From: G963668605 sp963793625
Lineage (GTDB): Bacteria > Acidobacteriota > Terriglobia > Bryobacterales > Bryobacteraceae
Length of the DNA: 64,000 bases
NCBI GenBank assembly: GCA_963793625.1
Contig: CAWCAT010000030.1
Coordinates: 62,001-126,000 of the forward strand
Reading direction: 5' to 3'
Shown here: piece after piece, positions 53,156-62,190 of the stretch
How positions within the stretch are numbered: the first letter of the stretch is position 1
Layout of the letters: the number at the start of each line of letters is the position of its first letter
Translations under genes and position numbers: made by a program
The notes under the pieces: model-generated
The model's input: only the letters and a program-made list of their open reading frames with translations
Database searches by the model: none
Told to the model about the DNA's origin: nothing

Positions 53156-54811
53156 ATGCCGATCAATTCAGGGGAGTACTGCGTGATAAGTGGGCAACAG
53201 ACTCGGACAGCTCGGAAATTGACGACTCGCACCGTCATTCTAGTGCTGCTGGGTACAGTTTTGGCATTGGCTCCCTCCGCGTGGTTTGCCTGGCAGTATC
53301 GGGCCATGCCGCATCAGGGTTCGTACCATGATGATGCGGTCTACTGGATCTCTGCGCAGGCGCTGGCGGAAGGGCGCGGGTACCAGATTTCGCATCTTCC
53401 GGAACAGCCTGCACAAACGAAATATCCGCCACTCTACCCGGCGTTGCTGTCTCTCATCTGGCGGATATCGGGTTCGTTCCCGCAAAACCAGGCCTTATTG
53501 ATGGCGTTGCAGTGGTCGTTTGCGCCTCTATATCTCGCCTTGGCATGGCTCTATTTCCGGCGCTGCGCATTCGGCGATATGGCCGGATACGCGCTTACCC
53601 TGCTCATCGCCATAGGCCCAATGACCAGCGTCTTCGCTGTTTCGTCCCTGACTGAACAGCCGTTCAGCGTCATGCTACTCGCCACAGTGTTGCTGGTCGA
53701 GAATCGGGAGCACGTATCTATCAGACGTGGGCTCCTTGCGGGTGTACTCGCCGCGATTGCATTCCTGATTCGAACGAACGCGATAGTGCTTGTTATCAGT
53801 GTTCCGGCGGTGTTGCTCTACCGGCACAGGCATCGAGCCGCTCTTGCATTCGCCGCTCCCTTGCTGGCGGCCATCGTGGGTTGGCAACTCTGGTGTTCCG
53901 CGAATGCCTTTCAGGCCAAAGACGATGTTATGTCTTACTACGCAGCCTATGTAGGATTTTACGTACGGACGTTTTCGTGGACGGATTTCCCAACGCGCGT
54001 TTGGGTGAACTGCGCGGCGGTTATTGAATCTCTTGCGCGGTTGGTTTTGTTCAACTCAGGACAGGAGCTTTGGATCCGTCCCCTCGCCTGGCTCATGACC
54101 GTAACGGCGATTTCCGGTGTCGTAACGTTGTATCGTCGTGGCATCCAGCACTATCCCGTTTTCGCAGTGCTGTTCATCGGCGTGCTGCTCGTTTGGCAAT
54201 ACCCTCCGGATACGCGCTTCGTTTACCCGCTGCTGCCGTTGTACGTCGCCGGCCTGGCAACCAAGCTCGCTGAGGTTGGCGGCTTGGGTGTCCGGACATG
54301 GAAGTCGGGCACACTGGGAAACAGGTTTGCCGCCGCATTTGTGCTGCTGTTGATCGCGTTCGCCGCCGCAGGATCAGTATTTTCGATGATGCGGGGAAAT
54401 ATCGTTATGCTGCCGGATTACTTTTCCGACCGGCAAACGCAGAGTGCGGAGATGCTGCCGGTCTATCGCTGGATCAGTGCCAATACACCTGCCGACTCGC
54501 GATTCGCTGCCTACGACGACACTTTGCTGTACCTCCACGCCAAACGGCGCGGTTATACCAGCGCTATTCTGCCGGCGTTGGTCTATGGGCAGGATCAGGC
54601 CGCAGTAAGTGCTTACGTGACCACGCTTCCATCAATCTGGCGCGAGAAGCGTGTTACACATCTTCTGGTGACGGCTTACGATTTCCGGCGCGATCTGCAC
54701 GAGCCTGCGTTGACCTCACTCCGCTTGCTTGCCCGGGACCGCTCGCAATTTGAGCAGGTGTACGCAGACCAAATCGCCCAGGTTTACCGGGTAGTCCTAC
54801 CATCCAGATGA
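53156..54811 (+). CDS. GT-C membrane glycosyltransferase (ArnT/PMT family-like)
   Basis: Polytopic protein (about 551 aa). The first membrane helix is VILVLLGTVLALAPSAWFAW and the first periplasmic loop carries SYHDDAVYWISAQALAEGRG, the acidic motif that binds lipid-linked sugar donors in GT-C enzymes, followed by PPLYPALLSLIWRISG. At least nine more hydrophobic helices follow, then a soluble C-terminal domain (YRWISANTPADSRFAAYDDT). It probably transfers a sugar from a polyprenyl-phosphate donor to a lipid or protein. An in-frame GTG at 53183 has the stronger ribosome site (AGGGGAG 6 bases upstream) and may be the real start. It overlaps the end of the convergent esterase by 15 bp. Confidence 0.75.
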   Translation: MPINSGEYCVISGQQTRTARKLTTRTVILVLLGTVLALAPSAWFAWQYRAMPHQGSYHDDAVYWISAQALAEGRGYQISHLPEQPAQTKYPPLYPALLSLIWRISGSFPQNQALLMALQWSFAPLYLALAWLYFRRCAFGDMAGYALTLLIAIGPMTSVFAVSSLTEQPFSVMLLATVLLVENREHVSIRRGLLAGVLAAIAFLIRTNAIVLVISVPAVLLYRHRHRAALAFAAPLLAAIVGWQLWCSANAFQAKDDVMSYYAAYVGFYVRTFSWTDFPTRVWVNCAAVIESLARLVLFNSGQELWIRPLAWLMTVTAISGVVTLYRRGIQHYPVFAVLFIGVLLVWQYPPDTRFVYPLLPLYVAGLATKLAEVGGLGVRTWKSGTLGNRFAAAFVLLLIAFAAAGSVFSMMRGNIVMLPDYFSDRQTQSAEMLPVYRWISANTPADSRFAAYDDTLLYLHAKRRGYTSAILPALVYGQDQAAVSAYVTTLPSIWREKRVTHLLVTAYDFRRDLHEPALTSLRLLARDRSQFEQVYADQIAQVYRVVLPSR

Positions 54812-56710
54812 AAAATCGTGATCGTAGCGATGGAGCAGCGGACCGGCCAGCGACATCGTAACTGAGCCATTCGGGATCACCTTGTACGCCGGCGGCATCA
54901 CGTTATAGAAGTTCACCCGGCGTGGGGCGATCAGCGAAGCTGCTTCGGGCAGGTCGGTATAGCGCAGGATGTTCAGAAAAAACGGACCTTCCGTGTGCGA
55001 GGATGGCGGCCGCAGCAGGATTACCTGTTCCACCAGGGGATCGAGAATCGCGGAGTAGAGCGCCAGGCCCGCCGAAACACCGGCTCCTGCCACAACAATG
55101 CGCTTGGGATCCACCGCGGGATCGGCTCGCAGCGCGCGCACAGCCTGCATAACATCCCAGAGGCGCATCGAATCGACCGAGCGTCCAACATGCATTGCAT
55201 TGCGCATCATGTCGCGCCACACGGTACGGTTCCAGCCGATCTCGCCGACTCCGCGCGGGAAGACAATCGCTTTCACCGCATCCGTGTTTCTGATGGAATT
55301 TAAAAGCGTAACAAGTGAGCGATCGTCGTCGCCGTCGGAAGCCACATACAGGATCGCGGGAAGCGGTCCTTTAACCGCTGAACTTTTCTTCACGATCAGG
55401 CGCACGGGCACGCCCTGTTCGGATTCCAGCTCTAATTCATCGCCGATCCGCCGTGTAACAGGGACTCCAGTTCCTTTAGGGAATGCGTCGAACGTCTTAT
55501 CGCGTAACTGGGTAAGTAGTTCTTTCTTTCGTGCCGGCTGGTACGGCGGCGTGCGGATCAGGATTTCGTGCACGCGATAATTCAGGGCATCCTTCGGAGC
55601 GCCGTCGGGAAAGACGGCCAGGGACTCGGGCGGGGCATTCTGATAGGCCATATCCAGCTTGCGATTAGGCGTATTGAGCAGGGAAGTGTCGAACCACCGG
55701 ATGATCTCTTCACGCAGAAAATCGGAATCCTGGTGTGCTGTTTCCACGATCACATTTTTGAAACTGTCGGCGCGATGGTATGAGCGATAGAGCCCGCCTA
55801 TTTTCTGCTCGAATTCCATGACACCCTGCATGGGAAACAGTTCGTCCTTACGTCCATGCGCCATCAGCAACGCTCGCGGAGAGATAAGCGCGCCGAGGTG
55901 GATCAGGTCCTGACGCAGGAAGTTCACGGGGAACATGCAGTCGCAATGAAGACGCTGCGTGTTTCGCTCCAGGTTTACGGCATAAGTGCTGATGCCCATG
56001 ACTGGCGCAGCGGACTTGATGCGCGGATCGACCGCAGCAGTAAACCAACTCATGCCCGCGCCGCCCGAACGTCCCGTCATCCCAATTCGAGTCGCATCGA
56101 CTTCCGGCCGGGTCTCGAGATAGTCAATGGCGCGCATGGCGTTCCAGACCTCGACGCCCGCAGGCGAATAACCCCGTGCGTACCAGTCGAACATGTCGAG
56201 CGAGTAAGTCCCGTGGTGCAGCGAAAACGTTTCGGCTATCTGAATCGAATCAATCACCATCGCGACATAGCCGTTTTTCGCAAGTGAGATTCCATGGCGC
56301 TGATACTGGACTTTATCACCGTAGGGCGAGTAACTATGGCCACAGACATAAATGATTGCGGGTGCCTTTCCTTTGCGCACCTTCGGAATATAGAGGTTCG
56401 TGGTCACGTAGATCTTGGGCATGCTCTCAAACGCGATCTTTTCGACCGTGTATTCCGGATAATCGAGCTTTCCCGTGACGCGGACATTGAGCGGAGTCCG
56501 CTTCGGCCATGGCAATAACCCGAGCATGTCGCGCAGTTCTTCCAGCTTCTTCGCGCGCACTTTCTCCCACGACTCGCGGCTGGCCACATCCGCAATGGCA
56601 CTATCGGTGATTTTTCTGGCTTCACGCCGCAGGCAGGCGATCGTTTGTTGCTCGGAGGCGGATTGCCCGGCCATCGTTGCTGTTGCAATAAGGAAGAGGA
56701 CTAAAAGCAT
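54797..56710 (-). CDS. Acetylxylan-esterase-like secreted alpha/beta hydrolase
   Basis: Signal peptide MLLVLFLIATATMAGQSASE; this Met is preferred over one 60 bases upstream, which would reach into the divergent gene. The first hydrolase domain has APAIIYVCGHSYSPYGDK, VDATRIGMTGRSGGAGMSWF with Ser of GRSGG as nucleophile, LLMAHGRKDELFPMQGVMEF and ETAHQDSDFLREEI (Asp and His of the triad). The second half repeats an alpha/beta hydrolase fold without an obvious nucleophile elbow (LPAILYVASDGDD, KRIVVAGAGVSAGLALYSAI), so it looks like a duplicated, probably degenerate domain. At about 637 residues it matches large acetylxylan esterases of soil bacteria. Divergent from nagB. Confidence 0.8.
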   Translation of the reverse strand: MLLVLFLIATATMAGQSASEQQTIACLRREARKITDSAIADVASRESWEKVRAKKLEELRDMLGLLPWPKRTPLNVRVTGKLDYPEYTVEKIAFESMPKIYVTTNLYIPKVRKGKAPAIIYVCGHSYSPYGDKVQYQRHGISLAKNGYVAMVIDSIQIAETFSLHHGTYSLDMFDWYARGYSPAGVEVWNAMRAIDYLETRPEVDATRIGMTGRSGGAGMSWFTAAVDPRIKSAAPVMGISTYAVNLERNTQRLHCDCMFPVNFLRQDLIHLGALISPRALLMAHGRKDELFPMQGVMEFEQKIGGLYRSYHRADSFKNVIVETAHQDSDFLREEIIRWFDTSLLNTPNRKLDMAYQNAPPESLAVFPDGAPKDALNYRVHEILIRTPPYQPARKKELLTQLRDKTFDAFPKGTGVPVTRRIGDELELESEQGVPVRLIVKKSSAVKGPLPAILYVASDGDDDRSLVTLLNSIRNTDAVKAIVFPRGVGEIGWNRTVWRDMMRNAMHVGRSVDSMRLWDVMQAVRALRADPAVDPKRIVVAGAGVSAGLALYSAILDPLVEQVILLRPPSSHTEGPFFLNILRYTDLPEAASLIAPRRVNFYNVMPPAYKVIPNGSVTMSLAGPLLHRYDHDFSSGW

Positions 56711-56753
56711 AGAAGCTCGCTCCGAAGCCAAGTATACTGGTCGTGCGCGCGTT

Positions 56754-57506
56754 ATGGCTGGACTATTCATCGCTGTATCCGATTACAAGGACGACCTCGC
56801 TGCTGCGGCCGCACGTAAGGCCGCGGAACTCATCCGTGCGGCGGTCTATCGAAACGGGCATGCCCGGATCGTGGTCGCGACAGGCAATTCGCAGGTTGCC
56901 ATGATGCAGCATCTGGTTCGTTTGCCGGACATCCCCTGGAGCGCCGTTGAAGCATTTCACCTCGACGAATACGTCGGCCTGCCTGCTACTCATCGGGCCA
57001 GCTTTCGCTTATGGGTTAAGACGCGCTTCGCGGATCTTGTTCATCCCGGCACAGTGCATTATCTCAATGGAGATGCTGAAGATCTCGATGCGGAACTGCA
57101 ACGCTACTCGAAACTGCTGGCTGAAGCGTCGCTGGATCTCTGTTTCGTCGGCATCGGAGAAAATGGGCACATCGGGTTCAACGATCCGCACGTGGCGGAT
57201 TTTCACGATGCTGCACTGGTGAAGCGGGTAACTCTGGATGACGCCTGCCGTCGCCAGCAGGTGGGAGAGGGTCATTTCCCGAATCTTGCGGCGGTTCCAC
57301 TGGAAGCAGTTACGTTCACCTGCCCAGCGGTCGTATCAGCGAAAGCGCTCGTGTGTTCGGTGCCGGATCTCCGTAAGGCGGAAGCGGTCAGGAATGCGCT
57401 CGAAGGTGAGCTTTCGACGACCTGTCCGGCATCACTGCTGCGCACCCATCCACAAGTGTTTCTGTACCTCGATACCGAATCGGCGTCCTTGCTGTCGAAA
57501 AACTAG
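56754..57506 (+). CDS. nagB: Glucosamine-6-phosphate deaminase
   Basis: Converts glucosamine-6-phosphate to fructose-6-phosphate and ammonia. Motifs: ARIVVATGNSQVAMMQHLVR (phosphate loop region), VEAFHLDEYVGLPATHRASF with the catalytic Asp of LDEY, LCFVGIGENGHIGFNDPHVA with the conserved G-x-G-x-x-G-H-I-x-F-N-x-P, and LEAVTFTCPAVVSAKALVCS. The 250 residues fit. The ATG at 56754 begins a complete N-terminus and the ribosome site is weak. It implies use of amino sugars, for example from chitin or peptidoglycan, although no nagA is present here. It lies only 43 bp from the divergent esterase start. Confidence 0.9.
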   Translation: MAGLFIAVSDYKDDLAAAAARKAAELIRAAVYRNGHARIVVATGNSQVAMMQHLVRLPDIPWSAVEAFHLDEYVGLPATHRASFRLWVKTRFADLVHPGTVHYLNGDAEDLDAELQRYSKLLAEASLDLCFVGIGENGHIGFNDPHVADFHDAALVKRVTLDDACRRQQVGEGHFPNLAAVPLEAVTFTCPAVVSAKALVCSVPDLRKAEAVRNALEGELSTTCPASLLRTHPQVFLYLDTESASLLSKN

Positions 57507-57514
57507 GTTTTCTG

Positions 57515-57546
57515 TTGACAATGTACTAGAAGACTAGTACATTGTC
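57515..57546 (+). promoter_or_regulatory. Promoter with perfect 13-bp palindromic operator
   Basis: TTGACA (57515-57520), 17 bp, TACATT (57538-57543) form a good promoter. Overlaid on it, GACAATGTACTAG (57517-57529) and CTAGTACATTGTC (57534-57546) are perfect inverted repeats around AAGA. A repressor bound here would cover both boxes. The predicted start of transcription (about 57550) is only about 5 bases from the ATG at 57555, so the mRNA is leaderless or nearly so. The TACTAG...CTAGTA core resembles BlaI/MecI- or PadR-type operators; no such repressor gene is in the window. Confidence 0.8.
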
Positions 57547-57554
57547 CTTAACTT

Positions 57555-59762
57555 ATGAATACGCGTGTAGTGCTGTTGGCGTGCGCGGCCCTGGCGCAGT
57601 GCCAAGCGCAGAGTCCCTCTAGCCATAGCCGGACTCCAAAGCTCGCCGAAGTGCTGAGTTTCGAGACGGAACATGCCGGCAAAATGCCGAAAGGATGGTT
57701 TGGCGGTCCTGCCGCAACTATCTCTGTGGATGACGAAATTGTCCATGGCGGTAAGTGGTCGGTTCGGCTTGAGCGTGACGCCGCCAGCGCACAAGGTTTT
57801 TCCACCATCACGGCCGCCCTCCCCATCGACTTCACCGGGAACATGGTTGAGATGCGCGGCTTTCTGCGTACACAAGATGTGAGCGATTTCGTGGGCCTCT
57901 GGATGCGGGAGGACGGCGACCAGCCAAACTTAATTCTGGAGGACATGCAAAAGGCCGGACTCAAGGGTACCCACGATTGGGCGGAATTCTCGATCACCGT
58001 GCCGGTGCTTCCTGAGGCAAAGCAACTCTATTTCGGTTTTCTACTCTCTGGAACAGGGAAAGCATGGGCGGACGATCTGCAGTTGCTGGTGGATGGGAAG
58101 CCTATATGGGAAGCGGCGGCCATCAGGACCGTGTTGAACAAGGACGATGAATTCGATGCGGGCTCGAAGATTTCGCTCAAAAACCTTTCGGGAGTGCAAG
58201 CTGTAAATCTAACGACATTGGGCAAGGTGTGGGGCTTCCTCAAGTATCACCATCCCCAGGTCACGTCGGGCAAGTATCACTGGGATTATCAGCTCTTTCG
58301 AGTAATACCCGCGATTCTTGCTGCACCCGACCGAGCAACAGCGAATACGGCTCTTCTGCGCTGGATCAAAGGACTTGGAGAGGTTCCAAAATGCGAGCTC
58401 TGCATTGCGGTGGACGAAGCCGATCTGCATCTTCGTCCACGCCTTGGCTGGCTGGATGATGAGAAGTTGCTGGGTGCGGAACTGGCGCGTGAGTTGCGAG
58501 CCATTCATGCAAACCGGCCTGTGCCTGCCAGGCAATTCTATGTGTCTCTGATGCCGGGCGTCGGAAATCCCAAGTTTGAGAGCGAGCCTGCATATGAGCG
58601 GGTGAACTTGCCCGATGCCGGATACCAGATCCTAGCCTTGTACCGCTTCTGGAACATCATCGAGTATTGGTTCCCGTATCGTGACATCCTTGACGAAGAT
58701 TGGGACAAGGTGCTGGCGCAATTCATCCCCAGGATCGGCCTGGCGCCGGACTCCGAGATTTACCAGCGCGAGCTCATCGCACTGATGGCTAAGGTTCACG
58801 ATACCCATACCAACCTTTGGAGTTCGCTGAAGTATCGGCCTCCGGTGGGCGACTGCGCGCTGCCGTTGAACTTGCGGTTTATCGAGAACCAGGCGGTGGT
58901 CACCGGACTCAGCAGCGAAGCTTCTGCGAAGGCAGGAGATGTTATCACGGCGTTGGATGGCGTTCCGGTTAGTAAGTTGATGGAAACGTGGGCACCTTAC
59001 TACGCTGCTTCGAATGAGCCGACGCGGTTGCGGGACATCGCACGATCGATGACGCGCGGGGCCTGCGTAGATGCCAAGGTTCGCATGAGCAGGGCTGGCG
59101 GGGATGTTGAACTCACAGTAAAGCGCGTTACTCCAGGTACAAACGTCAGCCGGACTCATGACTTGCCAGGAGAGGCGTTTCAGGTACTGCCGAACAAAGT
59201 GGCATATCTGAAGCTTTCTTCAGTAAAGCTGGCTGAGGCCGCCAAGTATGTCAAGGATACAGAAGGAACAAAGGGCTTGATCATTGACATCCGGAATTAC
59301 CCTTCGGCGTTCCTGGTGTTTGCGATGGGATCCTTGCTGGTCGACAAAGCGACGGAGTTCGCACGGTTCACGAACGGAGACCTGTCGAACCCGGGCACTT
59401 TCCGCTGGACAAAGTCGCTGTCACTAAGTCCGCAACGACCGCATTACTCGGGCAAGATCGTGATCCTGATTGATGAGGTAACGCAGAGTTCCGCCGAGTA
59501 CCACAGCATGGCGTTCCGGACCGCACCAAAGGCAATTGTGATGGGGAGCACTACGGCGGGCGCAGACGGGAATGTCTCCCATATTCCGCTGCCAGGCGGA
59601 CTGCGTACGATGATTACAGGCATTGGCGTGTTTTATCCCAACAAACAGCCAACCCAGCGGGTCGGGATTGTGCCGGATATTGTAGTTAAGCCAACCATCG
59701 ACGGAGTGCGGGCAGGGAAGGACGAAGTGTTGGATGCTGCGATAAAGGAAATTCTGAAGTAA
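57555..59762 (+). CDS. S41 family peptidase (C-terminal processing peptidase-like), secreted
   Basis: Signal peptide MNTRVVLLACAALAQCQAQS. An N-terminal beta-sandwich domain of about 170 residues (GWFGGPAATISVDDEIVHGG, FVGLWMREDGDQPN) is followed by a helical region (LGKVWGFLKYHHPQV, YRFWNIIEYWFPYRDILDED). A PDZ-like part comes next (PLNLRFIENQAVVTGLSSEA, AGDVITALDGVPVSKL). The S41 core (KVAYLKLSSVKLAEAAKYVK, GLIIDIRNYPS, IVILIDEVTQSSAEYHSMAF) has the catalytic Ser at about 645-646, and the domain ends with GSTTAGADGNVSHIPLPGG. Length 735. It is likely a periplasmic or surface protease for oligopeptides. Expression should be tightly controlled by the palindrome over its promoter. Confidence 0.9.
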   Translation: MNTRVVLLACAALAQCQAQSPSSHSRTPKLAEVLSFETEHAGKMPKGWFGGPAATISVDDEIVHGGKWSVRLERDAASAQGFSTITAALPIDFTGNMVEMRGFLRTQDVSDFVGLWMREDGDQPNLILEDMQKAGLKGTHDWAEFSITVPVLPEAKQLYFGFLLSGTGKAWADDLQLLVDGKPIWEAAAIRTVLNKDDEFDAGSKISLKNLSGVQAVNLTTLGKVWGFLKYHHPQVTSGKYHWDYQLFRVIPAILAAPDRATANTALLRWIKGLGEVPKCELCIAVDEADLHLRPRLGWLDDEKLLGAELARELRAIHANRPVPARQFYVSLMPGVGNPKFESEPAYERVNLPDAGYQILALYRFWNIIEYWFPYRDILDEDWDKVLAQFIPRIGLAPDSEIYQRELIALMAKVHDTHTNLWSSLKYRPPVGDCALPLNLRFIENQAVVTGLSSEASAKAGDVITALDGVPVSKLMETWAPYYAASNEPTRLRDIARSMTRGACVDAKVRMSRAGGDVELTVKRVTPGTNVSRTHDLPGEAFQVLPNKVAYLKLSSVKLAEAAKYVKDTEGTKGLIIDIRNYPSAFLVFAMGSLLVDKATEFARFTNGDLSNPGTFRWTKSLSLSPQRPHYSGKIVILIDEVTQSSAEYHSMAFRTAPKAIVMGSTTAGADGNVSHIPLPGGLRTMITGIGVFYPNKQPTQRVGIVPDIVVKPTIDGVRAGKDEVLDAAIKEILK

Positions 59763-59769
59763 GTGATCA

Positions 59770-59802
59770 ACGGCAGGATCGGTATTGCACTGATCCTGCC
59801 GT
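59770..59802. terminator. Bidirectional hairpin between S41 peptidase and Gfo/Idh gene
   Basis: ACGGCAGGATC and GATCCTGCCGT form a perfect 11-bp stem with an 11-base loop, located 8 bp after the peptidase stop and 18 bp before the convergent stop. Confidence 0.75.
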
Positions 59803-59820
59803 GTCAGTCCTACTTGTAAC

Positions 59821-61008
59821 TTAAGCCGAACGCATCATCTCTTCCCATGTGACTTCGCGTTTTTTCTGGTATGCCATGCGGCCCAGAATCGAAGTCAGCG
59901 TGCTCTCGGCGGCCCGCTTTGTGTGGTTGTGCGGATTTTTCTCTACGATGCTCTTGTAGAACACCTCGATCGCGTCGATCGTAATCTCGCGTTTGGAGTC
60001 GCCTCTCTCGATCAAGCTGCGATCCTGCAGATCATCAGCGTTCTTGAGAGGAGCGGTCGCAATTGGCCCGTGGTGTTTGAAATAAGTGCGCGCTACTTCC
60101 AGCATGCCCTTGGACCCGTACATGCGCTCTTTAACATCACGGAATCCTGAGGTGTGCTTAATGCTGATAAGCCAGCCTTCGACGTTGTTCGGATAGTAGT
60201 AAGTGATGTTATGGTGGTCGGAATCCCAGTCACCGTAAACGGGTTTGTAACGCAGTCCGCCGGTGCCGACGGCGCGCGTCGGGTGATTTTCGGCGAACCA
60301 GTTCAGCACGTCGACGCCGTGGCAATCCTGCTCGACAATTGCTCCGCCTGAGGTCTTCATCCATCCGCCCCAATGCCGGGCTTGCTGGTCTTCGACTGGG
60401 TACGGCGATTTAAACGGACCTTGCGGTGCGACTCCACCCAGGATCCAGAAGCTTTCCATCATCGTGATCGGGCCGATTTTGCCGTCTTTCCAGATCTTCT
60501 CGGCGGCCAGATATTCCGGGCTGTGGCGCTGTTGGAAGCCGAACTGAATGGACTTTGACTTGTCGGCCATCTCCCCGGCCTTCATCAAGCGCTTGACGCC
60601 CGCGACATCCGCGCCTGCCGGCTTCTCGCAATAGATGTGCTTCCTGGCCTTTACAGCGGCTTCGAAATGCACCGGGTGCAGATAAACCGGAGTCGTGATC
60701 AGTACGGCATCGATGCCCGGCGCCGCGAGCAGGTCGTTGTAATCCTTGAACGCAGGAACCTTGTCGCCGCCCGGAATTAGTGTCTTGCCTAAGTCGACGC
60801 GATCCGGATAGAGATCGCAGATCGCCGCGAGCTGGGCGTTCGCGTCCCTGGTCATGTGGCTGCCGACATAGCGTCCGCGGCCACCCGTTCCTATAATGCC
60901 GAATGTTACTTTCGAATTAGCCTGATAGCCAAAGGCCGTCTCAGGTTTGACGATAAGAATATTAGCTGCCGCTCCCGCAAGAGCATGCCGTCTGGTGAAC
61001 TTACTCAT
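59821..61008 (-). CDS. Gfo/Idh/MocA family oxidoreductase, Tat-exported
   Basis: The N-terminus SKFTRRHALAGAAANILIVK is a twin-arginine signal, so this dehydrogenase acts in the periplasm, as is common in Acidobacteria and Planctomycetes. The Rossmann fold shows VTFGIIGTGGRGRYVGSHMT, followed by the family motif HIYCEKPAGADVAGVKRLMK with the EKP lysine and the substrate domain (FQQRHSPEYLAAEKIWKDGK, DQQARHWGGWMKTSGGAIVE, QDCHGVDVLNWF). It probably oxidises or epimerises a sugar or sugar derivative with bound NAD(P). ATG 61008 overlaps the stop of the upstream oxidoreductase (ATGA) and follows GGAGAG. Third gene of the isomerase operon. Confidence 0.9.
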   Translation of the reverse strand: MSKFTRRHALAGAAANILIVKPETAFGYQANSKVTFGIIGTGGRGRYVGSHMTRDANAQLAAICDLYPDRVDLGKTLIPGGDKVPAFKDYNDLLAAPGIDAVLITTPVYLHPVHFEAAVKARKHIYCEKPAGADVAGVKRLMKAGEMADKSKSIQFGFQQRHSPEYLAAEKIWKDGKIGPITMMESFWILGGVAPQGPFKSPYPVEDQQARHWGGWMKTSGGAIVEQDCHGVDVLNWFAENHPTRAVGTGGLRYKPVYGDWDSDHHNITYYYPNNVEGWLISIKHTSGFRDVKERMYGSKGMLEVARTYFKHHGPIATAPLKNADDLQDRSLIERGDSKREITIDAIEVFYKSIVEKNPHNHTKRAAESTLTSILGRMAYQKKREVTWEEMMRSA

Positions 61009-62180
61009 AAACTCTCCTGTATTACGCCGGTTTCTACCCACTGTCCGCTGCGCCCGGATTCGATGACCGCGTCGCATACCTTCTGCGTCTGCAGAGCGTT
61101 TCGGAAATCAGGTTGTACTGGTTTGCCTGATTCGATGCCCATAACAAAGTCGGCCAGCGCGTTCAAAAAGGTGTGTTCGTAACCAATGCAGGTGCCCGGC
61201 ACCCAGTAATGACTCATATACGGATGCTCGGCATTGGTGGTGTGAATCTTGCGCCACCCTGTCAGGTGCGATTCCAACTTCTTGCCTGACTGCAGTTGCT
61301 TGTATTCGAAGAACTGCAGATACTCGGGCTCTTCCAGATCGAAGTAGAGGCTGCCCTCGGCTCCGTTCATTTCGAAGGTGTTGTAGTTCTTACGACCACG
61401 CGCATAGCGTGTCGATTCAAAGGTACCGATCGAACCATTGGCGAACTCCGCCAGGAACATGCAGGCGTCGTCGATGCCGACTGGTTCCACTTTCCCGCTG
61501 ACTGCGTGTTTGCGCTCTTTGATGAACGTTTTGGTCTTGGCCGTCACGCGCGCAATCGCGCCATTCAGCCACATGGCTGTGTCGATCGAATGCGCGAGCA
61601 GATCGCCAGTTACGCCGGATCCAGCCACACTTGCATCGAGACGCCATAAACCAGCGCCACCCTGCGGTAAGTCGGCGGAAATCGTCCAATCCTGTAAGTA
61701 AGTTGCGCGGTAATGGAAGGTCTGTCCAATGCGGCCCTCATCAACGACCTGCTTCGCGAGCGCGATTGAAGGAACGCGACGGTAATTGAACCAGACCATG
61801 TTCGGGACGCCGGCAGCTTCGACGGCTCTGGCCATCTCTTCGCCTTGCGCCACGCTCATCGCGAGCGGCTTCTCGCATAAAATCATTTTGCCGTTCTTCG
61901 CCGCGGCCAGCGCGATATCGAAGTGCGTGTCGTTGGGCGAACCGATGTCGATCAGATCGATATCATCGGCCTCGACCAGCTTGCGCCAATCGGTCTCGAC
62001 GCGCTCATAGCCCCACGTATCGGCGAAGGCTTTTGCTTTCGCGGCATCGCGCGCGCAGACGGCCTTCAGCACCGGACGATGCTGCACCGGAAAGAAGTCA
62101 TTCAGTCGTTTATAGGCGTTGGAATGGGTGCGGCCCATGAAGCCATAGCCCACCATTCCGACGCGCAGTTCCTTAGCCAT
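61005..62180 (-). CDS. Gfo/Idh/MocA family oxidoreductase, cytoplasmic
   Basis: NAD(P)-dependent sugar dehydrogenase-like protein of 391 residues. Rossmann motif LRVGMVGYGFMGRTHSNAYK, then VCARDAAKAKAFADTWGYER, the EKP motif GKMILCEKPLAMSVAQGEEM, VWFNYRRVPSIALAKQVVDE, and the substrate domain with TGDLLAHSIDTAMWLNG. This subtype resembles inositol or glucoside dehydrogenases of sugar-catabolic operons. No signal peptide. AAAGGA lies 6 bases before ATG 62180, just 10 bp after the isomerase stop. Confidence 0.9.
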   Translation of the reverse strand: MAKELRVGMVGYGFMGRTHSNAYKRLNDFFPVQHRPVLKAVCARDAAKAKAFADTWGYERVETDWRKLVEADDIDLIDIGSPNDTHFDIALAAAKNGKMILCEKPLAMSVAQGEEMARAVEAAGVPNMVWFNYRRVPSIALAKQVVDEGRIGQTFHYRATYLQDWTISADLPQGGAGLWRLDASVAGSGVTGDLLAHSIDTAMWLNGAIARVTAKTKTFIKERKHAVSGKVEPVGIDDACMFLAEFANGSIGTFESTRYARGRKNYNTFEMNGAEGSLYFDLEEPEYLQFFEYKQLQSGKKLESHLTGWRKIHTTNAEHPYMSHYWVPGTCIGYEHTFLNALADFVMGIESGKPVQPDFRNALQTQKVCDAVIESGRSGQWVETGVIQESL

Positions 62181-62190
62181 GTCGGGTCCT

